DNA of 40,806 nucleotides from Candidatus Thiomargarita nelsonii (GTDB lineage Bacteria; Pseudomonadota; Gammaproteobacteria; Beggiatoales; Beggiatoaceae): positions 1-40,806 of the forward strand of contig JSZA02000051.1 in the NCBI GenBank assembly GCA_000785145.2. The letters run 5' to 3'. Shown one piece after another: positions 16,692 through 24,937 of this stretch. Under the pieces are notes generated by a model. The model saw only the letters and a program-made list of their open reading frames with translations. It was not told where the DNA came from and did not search any database. Made by a program: the position numbers and the translations under genes. The stretch's first letter is position 1; each line of letters opens with the position of its first letter.

Positions 16692-17629
16692 TCCCGCTCA
16701 GTATTGAAGAGCTCTTTAAAAATTATGCTGAAGGCTTAACATTAACTTGGCTCGCAGGTAGAGGAGGTGAACATCGTGTCATTTTGTTGGAAACTGATCA
16801 AAAATTGGCGCATGTTGGTTATCTTAACCTAATTCACCCCCCCCAAATTCAAATTATCGGTCCCTACGAATTAGCCTATTTGGATGCCCTTGCCAAAAAC
16901 GTTTATCAAGATTTATTTAAACAAATTTTTGAAAACAAGAATCTGGCTTGCATTATCATGGTTGACTGCCCTGAGGTTCCCTCTGATTTACTCCATGCCG
17001 CCGAGGAGTATCAGATTCCTCTGTTTAGAGCCCAACTGTCTGGCGAAAACCTCATTAATTATTTACACACCTCAATAGCCAGACTACTCGCGCAACGCAT
17101 TACTAAGCACGGTGTTTTTCTGGACGTGCTAGGTATGGGCGTTCTGATTACGGGCGAAAGTGGCACCGGTAAAAGTGAATTAGCACTAGAATTGGTCAGT
17201 CGAGGACATCGTTTAATTGCCGATGATGCCACCGAATTTTCCAGAATTGCTCCCGAAACGATCAGTGGTACTTGTCTTTTATCAGGTATGAATCCATTTT
17301 TAGAAGTGCGTGGTTTAGGTGTTTTGAATGTACAAGCCCTCTTTGGTGACAGTGCCATTAAGAAAGATAAATATTTACGTCTGATTGTCCATTTAGAACA
17401 CATGACTTCTGAAGGTTTACAAAATGTTGATCGTTTACAAGGCGATTCAGGTGTCCGCCGCATCTTGGGGGTAGATATTCCAGAAATCCGTTTACCCGTT
17501 GCGCCAGGGCGTAATCTAGCTGTATTACTTGAAGCGGCTGTACGCAACCATAGTTTGAAAAAGCAAGGCTATAATGCTGCTGATGAGTTTTGTGAATTAC
17601 AACGACAAGCGATGTATATGTCAAATTGA
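16688..17629 (+). CDS. hprK: HPr kinase/phosphorylase
   Basis: The enzyme phosphorylates a serine of HPr or Npr and reverses this with phosphate. The N-terminal domain (1-130) is followed by the P-loop GESGTGKSELAL (about 156-167). Next come HRLIADDATEF, and EVRGLGVLNVQALFG, the HprK signature (about 206-220). The 313-aa length is standard. It is translationally coupled to ptsN (ATGA), as in beta- and many gammaproteobacteria, where it is thought to modulate the nitrogen PTS rather than sugar catabolite repression. Confidence 0.95.
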   Translation: MIPLSIEELFKNYAEGLTLTWLAGRGGEHRVILLETDQKLAHVGYLNLIHPPQIQIIGPYELAYLDALAKNVYQDLFKQIFENKNLACIIMVDCPEVPSDLLHAAEEYQIPLFRAQLSGENLINYLHTSIARLLAQRITKHGVFLDVLGMGVLITGESGTGKSELALELVSRGHRLIADDATEFSRIAPETISGTCLLSGMNPFLEVRGLGVLNVQALFGDSAIKKDKYLRLIVHLEHMTSEGLQNVDRLQGDSGVRRILGVDIPEIRLPVAPGRNLAVLLEAAVRNHSLKKQGYNAADEFCELQRQAMYMSN

Positions 17630-17641
17630 AACAAACAAAAA

Positions 17642-18031
17642 ATGCCAAGTCAACCCTCTAAAAAATTTGAAATATTTGATAATCCTAATCCAGAACGCGA
17701 TTATACTATTCATATCCGTATGCCTGAATTTACCTGTCTCTGTCCAAAAACGGGGCAACCAGATTTTGCAACTCTGTTTTTAGATTATGTGCCTGATAAA
17801 CTGTGTATCGAATTAAAATCATTGAAAAATTATATTTGGTCTTATCGTAATGAAGGTGCATTTCACGAGGCGGTGACTAATCAAATTCTCAATGATTTAG
17901 TGGAGGCTTGTATGCCGCGCTTTATGCGTTTACGGGCAGAATTTAATGTGCGTGGTGGTATTTATACGATTGTCACCTGTGAACATTTCGCGCCTGGGTG
18001 GACTCCACCTATGGCTGTTCATTTGCCTTAA
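17642..18031 (+). CDS. queF: NADPH-dependent 7-cyano-7-deazaguanine reductase
   Basis: QueF reduces preQ0 to preQ1 in queuosine biosynthesis. The signature [14 protein letters not shown] gives the nucleophile C34 and the proton donor D41. [14 protein letters not shown] (about 67-80) is the substrate/NADPH region with H75. At 129 aa it is the short, unimodular QueF type rather than the E. coli two-domain type. It lies 12 nt after hprK and is probably co-transcribed. There is no obvious Shine-Dalgarno. Confidence 0.95.
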   Translation: MPSQPSKKFEIFDNPNPERDYTIHIRMPEFTCLCPKTGQPDFATLFLDYVPDKLCIELKSLKNYIWSYRNEGAFHEAVTNQILNDLVEACMPRFMRLRAEFNVRGGIYTIVTCEHFAPGWTPPMAVHLP

Positions 18032-18327
18032 AACGACGCGCGCGTCGGGGCAGGCATTCCCACGCTCCGCGCACTCACTTGAAAAGTTGTTTCGGGAATG
18101 GAGCGAAGCGTATTTCCCGAAACCCTCGCCGCCACTGTGTTTCGGGAAATCCGCGCAGCGAAATTCCCGCAACGAAGATCGCTACGCTAAACAACGAAAT
18201 CTTCCTCGTTCCCACGCTCTGCGTGGGAATGCCTGCATCGACGCTCTGCGTCGAACAATAAAATGAAAATATTCTTGAGTTTGATGCACATTTAAAAAAC
18301 GCTACATACCTTGCTCATCTTGTCTAA
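18032..18327. repeat. Mosaic of short dispersed repeats
   Basis: No gene is supported. The stretch is built from TTTCGGGAA / TTCCCGAAA palindromes (about 18088-18123 and 18138-18172), units with CATTCCCACGCTC and GCGTGGGAATGCCTGC (about 18053 and 18208-18236), and ACGCTCTGCGTCG. The same units recur at about 3585 and 25990-26220. Open frames here are artefacts of the repeats. Confidence 0.75.
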
Positions 18328-18810
18328 GTTATTTCATGCACGTTCCAAATTTTTAAGCATAAAATAGACAATATCTTAGCGGATTTTGGGTATCATTCAG
18401 AAAGTTCTGGCACCTTGCAATTTTTATTGGTATTATCATTCGTATTACAAGCGTTAGAAAACGGAACCGTGTTGATTTTTGATGAAATAGAACTTAAATT
18501 ACACCAAAATTTAGTCGCTTATTTACTAGAATTATTTGAAAATCCTGCCGAAAATAAAAAAGGTGCCCAGCTTATCTGTTCATTTCATAATACTTATTTC
18601 ATGGAATTTCTAAAGCCAGAACAGCTCTGGTTTGCCGAAAAAAATGACCAAGGGCAGACTGAATTATTTCCAGCCGCAGCGTTTACAGATATTAAGGATT
18701 TGTACCAAAAAGATTTAGAAATGCTTTATCGTGTCGGTAAATTTTGTGCAAAACCCCGGGATATTTACGCCATTGGAGTCCAAGATTTATCTTGGGCGAG
18801 ACCAAGATAA
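18328..18810 (+). pseudogene. C-terminal remnant of an AAA (RecF/OLD-like) ATPase
   Basis: The frame is open from 18328 without a proper start. It encodes an ABC-type signature region (SESSGTLQFLLVLSFVLQAL) and Walker B (GTVLIFDEIELKLHQNL). A switch segment (LICSFHNTYFMEFL) and the family's C-terminal RDIYAI follow. The Walker A half is missing. The last residues GVQDLSWARPR come from a GGAGTCC palindrome. It is therefore truncated at both ends. Intact relatives are ATPases of the kind found in defence islands. Confidence 0.7.
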
Positions 18811-18822
18811 ATCTTGGACTCC
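18774..18822. repeat. Inverted pair of GGAGTCC palindromes
   Basis: GGAGTCC-AAGATTTATCTTGG and its complement are separated by only a few bases (GCGAGA), making a long nested hairpin at the end of the ATPase remnant. Confidence 0.9.
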
Positions 18823-18845
18823 TTCGACTACTTTTTCTTGCTATC

Positions 18846-18880
18846 AAAAAAATCCTATTTTTTAAAAAAATAGGATTTTT
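18846..18880. terminator. AAATCCTATTT palindrome, copy 2
   Basis: AAAAATCCTATTTTTT and its complement form a hairpin flanked by A-run and T-run, as in a bidirectional rho-independent terminator. The core is identical to the copies at 2466 and 25242. Confidence 0.6.
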
Positions 18881-19172
18881 AAGCTTTAAAAAAAATATTG
18901 GAACCGAATAGATAATGTTTGGCTTCCCAGTTGTTTAACCTGCCTTTGAAGTATTAACGCCCACGGCGCTGTTCACTGTTGTTACCCGCTTCTCCATTGT
19001 TATGAACTTCCTCAAAGTGATCATAATCCAACTGTTTAAATCGCTTATTCATGTAAAATTTCAAGTTTGTGTTATTATTATTTGTTTTTTGTGGATTTTT
19101 TGAGAGTATAAAAAAATTTTTATAAGAATAAAACAATGTTCAAAATAATGTTTTTAGATAAAGGAGTCCAAA
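18881..19172. other. AT-rich intergenic region before the CZB gene
   Basis: A 60-codon minus-strand frame (18954-19136) is low-complexity (Asn-rich) and has no recognisable feature. TTGAGA at 19100 and TATAAG at 19121 are 15 nt apart and could be a weak promoter for the CZB gene. AAGGAG at 19161-19166 is its ribosome binding site. Confidence 0.35.
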
Positions 19173-19520
19173 GTGAACAAAATAGATAAAATGATCCTAG
19201 CGCATAGTCAATGGAAATTCCATCTGAAACGGGTTATAGATACACAGAAAGCGTCATTCACAGTTGATGAACTGCGGGATCACCATCACTGTGATTTTGG
19301 AAAATTGCTTGATTCAGCAGAGGGAAAAACGTTAGCTGATTATTCAAAAATCTCTGAATTGCATAAAAAATTCCATCATGATGCCGCTCATGTGCTGACT
19401 TTAGCCTTGGCAGGGCACAAAAGTGAAGCCAAAGCTGAATTGGAATTTGGTGGCCAGTTTAGTCGTGTGAGTGCTATGTTGGTGAATAAATTAACTGAGA
19501 TTGAAGAGTCTTCAAGCTAG
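19173..19520 (+). CDS. Stand-alone CZB (chemoreceptor zinc-binding) domain protein
   Basis: The 115-aa protein is almost entirely a CZB four-helix bundle. It has H11 in AHSQWKFHL, then HHHCDFGKLL with C40, and HKKFHHDAAH with H64 and H68. The 3His/1Cys zinc site typical of the family is complete. CZB domains sense zinc or hypochlorous acid and are usually fused to chemoreceptors or diguanylate cyclases; here no effector domain is attached. It starts with GTG, 6 nt after AAGGAG. A GGAGTCC palindrome follows at once. It may act on a separate signalling partner. Confidence 0.8.
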   Translation: MNKIDKMILAHSQWKFHLKRVIDTQKASFTVDELRDHHHCDFGKLLDSAEGKTLADYSKISELHKKFHHDAAHVLTLALAGHKSEAKAELEFGGQFSRVSAMLVNKLTEIEESSS

Positions 19521-19521
19521 T

Positions 19522-19544
19522 GTCCAAGATAAATCTTGGACTCC
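19522..19544. repeat. GGAGTCC palindrome
   Basis: A full copy in the CCAAGATAAATCTTGG orientation starts 1 nt after the stop codon of the CZB gene. Confidence 0.9.
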
Positions 19545-19591
19545 TTAACCGATTTTCACTTGCATTTACAAAAATAGTATCTATATTTGCC

Positions 19592-19617
19592 AATGTCACT
19601 GCACCATAAGTGACATT
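19592..19617. promoter_or_regulatory. Inverted repeat AATGTCACT-N8-AGTGACATT upstream of the peroxiredoxin gene
   Basis: Perfect 9-bp arms with an 8-nt spacer end 39 nt before the peroxiredoxin ATG. Position and symmetry suggest an operator for a dimeric regulator. No T-run follows, so it is not a good terminator. Confidence 0.5.
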
Positions 19618-19656
19618 AACAAAACTTAATAGTAACAATAAAAGAGGATATCAAAA

Positions 19657-20262
19657 ATGGGTGTATTAGTGGGACGTTCTGCCCCTGATTTTACAGCGTC
19701 TGCCGTCTTAGGCAATGGTGAAATTGTTGGTGACTATAATTTTAATGAAGCCGTTAAAGGCAAATATGCTGTGGTGTTTTTTTATCCCTTGGATTTTACT
19801 TTTGTATGTCCGACAGAGTTAATCGCTTTTGATAAGCGTTTGGATGAGTTTAAAAACCGCAATGTTGAAGTCATCGGCGTTTCTGTTGATTCACAATATG
19901 TACATAATGCTTGGCGCAACACCCCGGTAGATAAAGGCGGTATTGGTGCGGTGGGTTATACCTTGGTGGCTGATTTGACGCATGCCATCGCCAAAGCTTA
20001 TGATGTGGAAACCCCCAATCAAGCGGTGGCTTTTCGTGGTTCATTTTTGATCGATAAGAATGGCGTTGTTCGTCATCAAGTGGTCAACGATTTAGGACTT
20101 GGACGTAACGTTGATGAGATGCTTCGCATGATTGATGCTTTACAGTTCAATGAGGAACATGGCGAAGTTTGCCCTGCTGGGTGGAATAAAGGTGATGCGG
20201 GTATGAAAGGCACGCCAGATGGTGTGGCTAACTATTTATCAGAACACGCGAAAGAATTATAA
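19657..20262 (+). CDS. Typical 2-Cys peroxiredoxin (AhpC/TSA family)
   Basis: The enzyme reduces hydrogen peroxide and organic peroxides. The peroxidatic C51 lies in DFTFVCPTE and the resolving C172 in GEVCPAGWNKG. The catalytic Arg is likely in the VAFRGSFLI segment. The 201-aa length is usual for the Prx1/AhpC class, with a C-terminal tail containing YLSEHAKEL. No reductase (ahpF or thioredoxin reductase) gene is adjacent, so it probably uses thioredoxin. RBS AGAGG lies 11 nt before ATG, and a perfect palindrome upstream suggests regulation. Confidence 0.96.
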   Translation: MGVLVGRSAPDFTASAVLGNGEIVGDYNFNEAVKGKYAVVFFYPLDFTFVCPTELIAFDKRLDEFKNRNVEVIGVSVDSQYVHNAWRNTPVDKGGIGAVGYTLVADLTHAIAKAYDVETPNQAVAFRGSFLIDKNGVVRHQVVNDLGLGRNVDEMLRMIDALQFNEEHGEVCPAGWNKGDAGMKGTPDGVANYLSEHAKEL

Positions 20263-20289
20263 ATTTATCTCCTATATCCCCCTCTATGG

Positions 20290-20416
20290 GGCAATGCCAT
20301 TAAGCCTGTCCTCCCGTCCCGACCTTAGGAGGGACCTTTAGGAGGGAGCAACGAAGTAAAAACGGCTGAAGGTAGGGGCAATCCTTTATGGTTGCCCTTA
20401 ATTTAATGGCATTGCC
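20290..20416. mobile_element. MITE-like repeat ahead of the DUF92 gene
   Basis: Terminal inverted repeats GGCAATGCCATTAA and TTAATGGCATTGCC enclose sequences including GTAGGGGCAATCC and TGGTTGCCCTTAA, as in the elements at 16013 and 24606. The middle part differs and includes a repeated AGGAGGGA motif. No ORF is encoded. Confidence 0.75.
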
Positions 20417-20438
20417 TCCTCTCCAATTTCCTCATCAT

Positions 20439-21251
20439 ATGCTGAACACACAAATTTTAATCGGTTTCTTACTAGGGGCTTTAATTGGCTTTATCGCGTG
20501 GCGTGTCAGGGCATTATCTGTCAGTGGAGCGTGGGCGGCGACAATTATCGGTGGTCTGATTTTTGGCTTGGGCGGATTATCGTGGGCTGTGTTGTTGCTC
20601 ACTTTTTTTATTTCTTCAAGCGGGCTCTCTCGTGCTTTTAGTCGCTACAAGGCGAATTTGGGCGAAAAATTCGCTAAAGGTGCTCAACGTGATTGGGCGC
20701 AGGTTTTCGCCAATGGGGGTATGGGTGCTTTACTGGTCATCAGCCACGCTTTTTATCCGGATCAATTTTGGCTTTGGATAGCCTACGCGGGGGCAATGGC
20801 AACGGTGAATGCGGACACTTGGGCGACTGAATTGGGGGTATTGAGTGCGAAACAGCCACGCTTGATCACGACGGGTGAAATTGTTGAACGTGGTACGTCG
20901 GGGGGGATCACTTTTTGGGGCACTTTAGCCACTCTTGGTGGTGCGGGACTGATTGCTTTAGTTAGCACCCTATTCACTCCCCAAGCGTTAATTTTGCTGG
21001 TTGTTTCGTTGGCGGGATTGAGCGGTTCGTTGTTGGATTCGCTACTGGGGGCAACGGTGCAGGCTATTTATGATTGCCCCCATTGTTCGATGGAGACTGA
21101 ACGCTATCCGCTGCATTCTTGTGGTAGGAAAACGGTACATAAGCGCGGTTTTAGTTGGTTAAACAATGATTTAGTTAATTTTAGCAGTTCACTGTTTGGG
21201 GCGGTTGTGGCTGTTGGTTTGTGGCATACATTTGATCTAATAATGGGTTAA
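20439..21251 (+). CDS. DUF92 family integral membrane protein
   Basis: This polytopic membrane protein (about 270 aa) of the DUF92/TMEM19 family has segments QILIGFLLGALIGFIAWRV, AATIIGGLIFGLGG and others. The family signature GAMATVNADTWATELGVLS is followed by GTSGGITFWGTLATLGG. Plant VTE6, a member, phosphorylates phytyl phosphate, so a polyprenyl-phosphate kinase role is conceivable but unproven here. The start at 20439 is chosen because the in-frame codons from 20388 to 20416 lie within the upstream repeat element. Confidence 0.85.
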   Translation: MLNTQILIGFLLGALIGFIAWRVRALSVSGAWAATIIGGLIFGLGGLSWAVLLLTFFISSSGLSRAFSRYKANLGEKFAKGAQRDWAQVFANGGMGALLVISHAFYPDQFWLWIAYAGAMATVNADTWATELGVLSAKQPRLITTGEIVERGTSGGITFWGTLATLGGAGLIALVSTLFTPQALILLVVSLAGLSGSLLDSLLGATVQAIYDCPHCSMETERYPLHSCGRKTVHKRGFSWLNNDLVNFSSSLFGAVVAVGLWHTFDLIMG

Positions 21252-21540
21252 GGATAAGTCAAAACAGTCAATAACGGAAGCGCAAGTTCCATGATTTCCA
21301 GCCATTGGGCACCGATTAAAAATTCAGGGATTTCATCACCAACGTGAACTGGAATTGTCACCTCTTCTCCATCAATAATTATCCTGCCTTCATGGATATC
21401 GAATAACTCACCCCCTTTAGCCATCCCGTAGTAAAACCAGTATCCAAAAGGGCATCCACTATAAATCGTTCTCCAGTTACAGCTACCAATTTAATTTCAA
21501 AAACTAATTCGCCGTTATCCCCAAACTTACCAAAAATCAT
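21248..21540 (-). pseudogene. Frameshifted retroviral-type aspartyl protease gene
   Basis: The first frame starts at 21540 and reads MIFGKFGDNGELVFEIKLVA, then ALLDTGFTTG, the D-T-G active-site motif, and stops about 20 codons later. A second frame, shifted by one, picks up at MAKGGELFDIHEGRIIIDGE. It continues to EFLIGAQWLEIMELALPLL and ends at 21248. Together they match a small clan AA aspartic protease of about 120 residues, but the part after TTGW seems shortened as well as frameshifted. The start overlaps the preceding gene by ATGA. The stop overlaps the DUF92 stop from the opposite strand. Confidence 0.72.
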
Positions 21541-21908
21541 ATTCTGCCGCAGACTCCCGTTTCGTTTAGTCGATAAGTAGTCAGTTTGACAATACCATCT
21601 TGGTAGCGGGCTCGGATTTTCTCAACCAAACCTTCTAGGGAGGGGTCGATTAAATATTTTTCGCAGTCTGGATCAACGGCAATAAACCAGTTGTAATATT
21701 GTTTGATTAACTGGGGGCGGAGTTTTTCAAAAACCGTCCGACATCGAGCCCCAAATTCTGCCCTTGCAGCTTTGCGCCTGGCTATTTCCGCACTCACCCT
21801 ATCCAAATCTTTTTTCCAAGATAAATCTTGGACTCCGGCGCCGTTAGGAGTCCAAAATTTATTTTGGACTCCTACCAAAATTTTAATTTTTTCCACCCAC
21901 AGTAACAA
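21537..21908 (-). CDS. Uncharacterised protein, partner of the aspartyl protease gene; N-terminus rebuilt from repeats
   Basis: The core EIARRKAARAEFGARCRTVFEKLRPQLIKQYYNW...DPDCEKYLIDPSLEGL...KLTTYRLNETGVCGRI resembles a small conserved protein found before clan AA aspartyl proteases in cyanobacteria and large sulfur bacteria. Its function is unknown to me. The first 32 or so residues read through two dispersed palindromes (GVQNKFWTP and GVQDLSW), so the native N-terminus has been replaced. A GTG just before SAEIARR could be the real start. The ATG at 21908 overlaps the end of the M16 gene upstream. The stop overlaps the next start (ATGA). Confidence 0.6.
   Translation of the reverse strand: MLLWVEKIKILVGVQNKFWTPNGAGVQDLSWKKDLDRVSAEIARRKAARAEFGARCRTVFEKLRPQLIKQYYNWFIAVDPDCEKYLIDPSLEGLVEKIRARYQDGIVKLTTYRLNETGVCGRI
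21816..21872. repeat. Two GGAGTCC-family palindromes
   Basis: A CCAAGATAAATCTTGG copy (21816-21836) and an AAAATTTATTTT variant (21847-21872) lie in tandem inside the N-terminal coding part of the adjacent minus-strand ORF. Confidence 0.9.
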
Positions 21909-23187
21909 TCACCAACTTATCCAAGTGCAGCCTTCGTTGAAAAGCATCTTTAATCATTTCCAACGTCACCGCTTCAACCTTATTATTGAATTGGTGTAGA
22001 TAATCCAACGGCAACTGGTAAAAACCTATCACTGATAAATAGCTGATAATATCGCTATTACTCTTGATGCGGAGTGGAAAGCTGCCCGTAATACCTTGTT
22101 TAGCCTTTTTTAATTGATCCTCGCTAGGGCCATTTTTAATAAAATTGTCTAGCGTTTCATTTACCACTTGCAAAGCTTGTGCGGTTTGATCATTACGGGT
22201 TTCTAAGCCCCCTATAAAGGGTCCTGCAACCCGTCGCGGCGCAAAATAACTGTAAACGCTATAAGCCAATCCGCGTTCTTCTCGCACTTTTTCTGCCAAA
22301 AGCGAAACTAATCCACTGCCCCCTAATATATAGTTACCCACATACAAGGTAAAATAGTCAGGATCGCCTCGCGCCATCCCCGGTTGTCCGATTAAAACAT
22401 GCGTTTGCGTTGATGGATGATCAATATGTATCCTTTTAGCTTCGCTTAAAGCAGCAACGACAGGTAAAGTCGGTGGCGTTTTTCCAACGGGCAATTGACT
22501 GACGACACGATTGGCAAGCTTTTCAGCCGCTTTCTTATCCAAGGCACCGACGATGCTTATCACCGCATTTTTAGCCACATAGTAGCGAGCATAAAATGCC
22601 TTCACATCGTCACGGCTTAAAGCGGCTACGCTTTCAGGGGTGCCGCTTGATAATGTCCCATAAGGGTGCGTACCAAAAACAGCACTATAATACGCCTTTT
22701 TGGCAATAGCGCCTGGGGATTGTTCTTGATATTGGAGATTGACCAACATTTGTTGCCGAACACGTTCAAACGGCGTTTCCTCAAAATCTGCTTTTGCCAG
22801 TAATAAAGTCAGCATTTCTACGGCTGGCTCCAACAATTGCGGTTCTGTGAGACTCCTTAGACTGACTGTTGCCATGTCGCTGACGAGCGAGTTGCCAATT
22901 TTAGCGCCTAAATTTTCAAAGTATTCAGCAATTTCGTCTGCCGAATATCCGCCCGCCCCTTCAGTGAGTAAGCCATTACTTAGCATAGCGAGCCCTGGTT
23001 TATCCCCATCGCGGGCACTGCCTGCATCAAAGACTATTTCAATATCTACCATTGGCAAGTCGGGTGCAGGGACAAAATAGACTCGTGCGCCATTATCCGT
23101 TTGCCAGTGTTGAATGGTGGGTATGGCAAAAGTAGAACTACTCAGTAATAATAGCCATAAGCAAGCATTGCTCAAAAAAGATTTCAT
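21883..23187 (-). CDS. M16 family peptidase-like protein, non-catalytic subunit
   Basis: This 434-aa protein has a signal peptide (about 1-22, ending TFAIP). It has the pitrilysin fold, but at the place of the zinc motif HxxEH it reads LSNGLLTEG, so it cannot bind zinc. The C-terminal half holds the family's RGLAYSVYSYFAPRR and the preceding LGGSGLVSLLAEKVREE, typical of the substrate-closing subunit. It overlaps the catalytic M16 gene upstream by 4 nt, so the two probably form a periplasmic heterodimer. Confidence 0.88.
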   Translation of the reverse strand: MKSFLSNACLWLLLLSSSTFAIPTIQHWQTDNGARVYFVPAPDLPMVDIEIVFDAGSARDGDKPGLAMLSNGLLTEGAGGYSADEIAEYFENLGAKIGNSLVSDMATVSLRSLTEPQLLEPAVEMLTLLLAKADFEETPFERVRQQMLVNLQYQEQSPGAIAKKAYYSAVFGTHPYGTLSSGTPESVAALSRDDVKAFYARYYVAKNAVISIVGALDKKAAEKLANRVVSQLPVGKTPPTLPVVAALSEAKRIHIDHPSTQTHVLIGQPGMARGDPDYFTLYVGNYILGGSGLVSLLAEKVREERGLAYSVYSYFAPRRVAGPFIGGLETRNDQTAQALQVVNETLDNFIKNGPSEDQLKKAKQGITGSFPLRIKSNSDIISYLSVIGFYQLPLDYLHQFNNKVEAVTLEMIKDAFQRRLHLDKLVIVTVGGKN

Positions 23188-24521
23188 TTGTTCTCCTCGT
23201 TGATTGGTTCCAGTACGGCAATGGTTAAGTTTTTATCTATCAAATATTGACGTGCAACCGCTTGCACTTGTTCCGCTGTCACAGCTTTGACGTTTTCTAA
23301 GTATGTGTCAAATATCCGCCAATCCAGTCCGACTGTTTCCAACAGTCCAATTTTCATGCCCTGATAAAATATTGAGTCGAGTTCATAGACTTGAGATGCG
23401 CGTAATTGCGTTTTTATTCGATCCAATTCTGCCTTATCTACCAGAGTCGTTTGCAATTGTTGAATCTGTTCTCGTAAGGCTTTTTCTAATTCAGGCACCG
23501 TATGCGCGTTTGTTGGTATGCCAGAAAATGTAAACAAATCGGTTAAGCGACTAAAAGGATCATAACCGGCACTTGCGCTGGTTGCGATTTGTTGCCCTCG
23601 CACTAAATTTTTGGATAAACGGGTACTGTCGCCCCCATCCAGTATGTAGGCTAAGACTTCTAAGGCATAAACTTTCCATTGATTTTCCTCAGCGATGGTT
23701 TTTAAGGCGGGTACTTTGTAGCCCATCATCAAATAAGGTAATTTAGCGGGCAATTTGATGGTAATTCGTTTGAGACCAAATTGTTCAACTTCTGGGCGCG
23801 GAGAGGGGGGGGTAATTTGACTGGGTTTGAGGGGACCAAAATGTTGTTTAGCCAAGGCTAAGACGGCTTGTGGCTCAACATCACCAACCACGACAACGGT
23901 GGCATTATTGGGCGCATACCAGCGTTGATACCAGGCTTCTAAGTCAGCCAAGGTATAATTTTGAATGTCACTCATCCAGCCGATCACGGGATTGTGATAA
24001 GGGCTGGTTTGATAAGCGGTTGCCATGAAATGTTCATTTGTTTGACTGATGGGCTTATCTTCAGTACGGGTACGGCGTTCTTCTGTCACAACTTGTCTTT
24101 CTTTGACAAATTCTTTTTCAGTCAGCACCAAGTGACGCATCCGATCCGCTTCCATTTCAAAGCTGATGTGAAGGCGGCTTTTTTCCAAGGTTTGAAAATA
24201 GGCGGTGTAATCGGTACCAGTAAAGGCATTTTCACTCGCCCCATTGGCTGCCATGATGCGGGAAAATTCTCCGGGCGAATATTTTGCTGTGCCTTTAAAC
24301 ATCATGTGTTCTAACATGTGCGATAAGCCTGTTTTGCCAGCCTCTTCATAGCTCGCACCGACTTTATACCAGACTTGGGTGACGACGACGGGTGCTCGGT
24401 GATCTTCTTTGACTATTAATTGTAAGCCATTGTCCAGTGTAAATTCGTGGACTTCACCAGCCATCGGTTTTGCTGTACTGCCCAACAGCAAAGCGAGTAG
24501 CGTTATGTATTTGTAATACAA
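23184..24521 (-). CDS. M16 family zinc peptidase, catalytic subunit
   Basis: The inverted zinc motif HMLEH is intact (about residues 68-72), with the distal Glu in ERQVVTEERR. The start used is TTG at 24521, because GGGAGA precedes it at good distance and it yields a compact signal peptide (YYKYITLLALLLGSTAKPMAG). An ATG at 24587 would add 22 hydrophilic residues. The enzyme is predicted periplasmic. The next gene, a zinc-less M16 protein, overlaps it by 4 nt. Confidence 0.9.
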   Translation of the reverse strand: MYYKYITLLALLLGSTAKPMAGEVHEFTLDNGLQLIVKEDHRAPVVVTQVWYKVGASYEEAGKTGLSHMLEHMMFKGTAKYSPGEFSRIMAANGASENAFTGTDYTAYFQTLEKSRLHISFEMEADRMRHLVLTEKEFVKERQVVTEERRTRTEDKPISQTNEHFMATAYQTSPYHNPVIGWMSDIQNYTLADLEAWYQRWYAPNNATVVVVGDVEPQAVLALAKQHFGPLKPSQITPPSPRPEVEQFGLKRITIKLPAKLPYLMMGYKVPALKTIAEENQWKVYALEVLAYILDGGDSTRLSKNLVRGQQIATSASAGYDPFSRLTDLFTFSGIPTNAHTVPELEKALREQIQQLQTTLVDKAELDRIKTQLRASQVYELDSIFYQGMKIGLLETVGLDWRIFDTYLENVKAVTAEQVQAVARQYLIDKNLTIAVLEPINEENK

Positions 24522-24605
24522 TTTATTTCTCCCATAAAGTAGTTGATTTGAACTCGCTAATATGGGGCGGATTTTGGGTGAAGTCAATTATTTCTGGTTA
24601 ACGAC

Positions 24606-24721
24606 CAATGCCATTAAGTTAAGGGCAACCATAAAGGATTGCCCCTACAAAAAATGCGGTCCGTAGGGGCAATCCCTTGTGGTTGCCCCCCCTTGTGGTT
24701 GCCCTTAACTTAATGGCATTG
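24606..24721. mobile_element. MITE with perfect inverted ends and 10-bp target duplication
   Basis: Perfect 25-bp terminal inverted repeats (24606-24630 and 24697-24721) begin CAATGCCATTAAGTTAAGGG. Inside lie further inverted GTAGGGGCAATCC units. The element is flanked on both sides by GGTTAACGAC (24596-24605 and 24722-24731), a perfect direct repeat. This is direct evidence of transposition. There is no ORF, so a transposase in trans is required. Confidence 0.92.
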
Positions 24722-24844
24722 GGTTAACGACAGGGATTTGGGGGGCAACTGAAGAAATAGGATTTAAATCAAATCACCTTAAAAACATGCGAGCCTTAAA
24801 GCAGTGTTTTGATGTGCTGCATTATAATAAAAGACAAGAATTTA

Positions 24845-24865
24845 GGAGTCCAAGATTTATCTTGG
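24845..24865. repeat. GGAGTCC palindrome
   Basis: A full copy with core CCAAGATTTATCTTGG lies 73 nt upstream of the small antitoxin-like gene. Between the MITE and this copy (24732-24844) I see no gene. Confidence 0.9.
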
Positions 24866-24937
24866 CTATGATTTACGCAAATGCCATTAAGCTTATCCTA
24901 AGCTCAAGGAAAAACATTAAAATAAAGAAGGTTAAAA

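Noticed and set aside
17059..17547. 162-codon minus-strand frame within hprK
   Set aside because: It is a shadow of the hprK coding sequence, Ser/Arg/Pro-rich, without start signals.
18954..19136. 60-codon minus-strand frame as a gene
   Set aside because: It is Asn-rich and low-complexity, lies in an AT-rich leader, and has no Shine-Dalgarno or recognisable motif.
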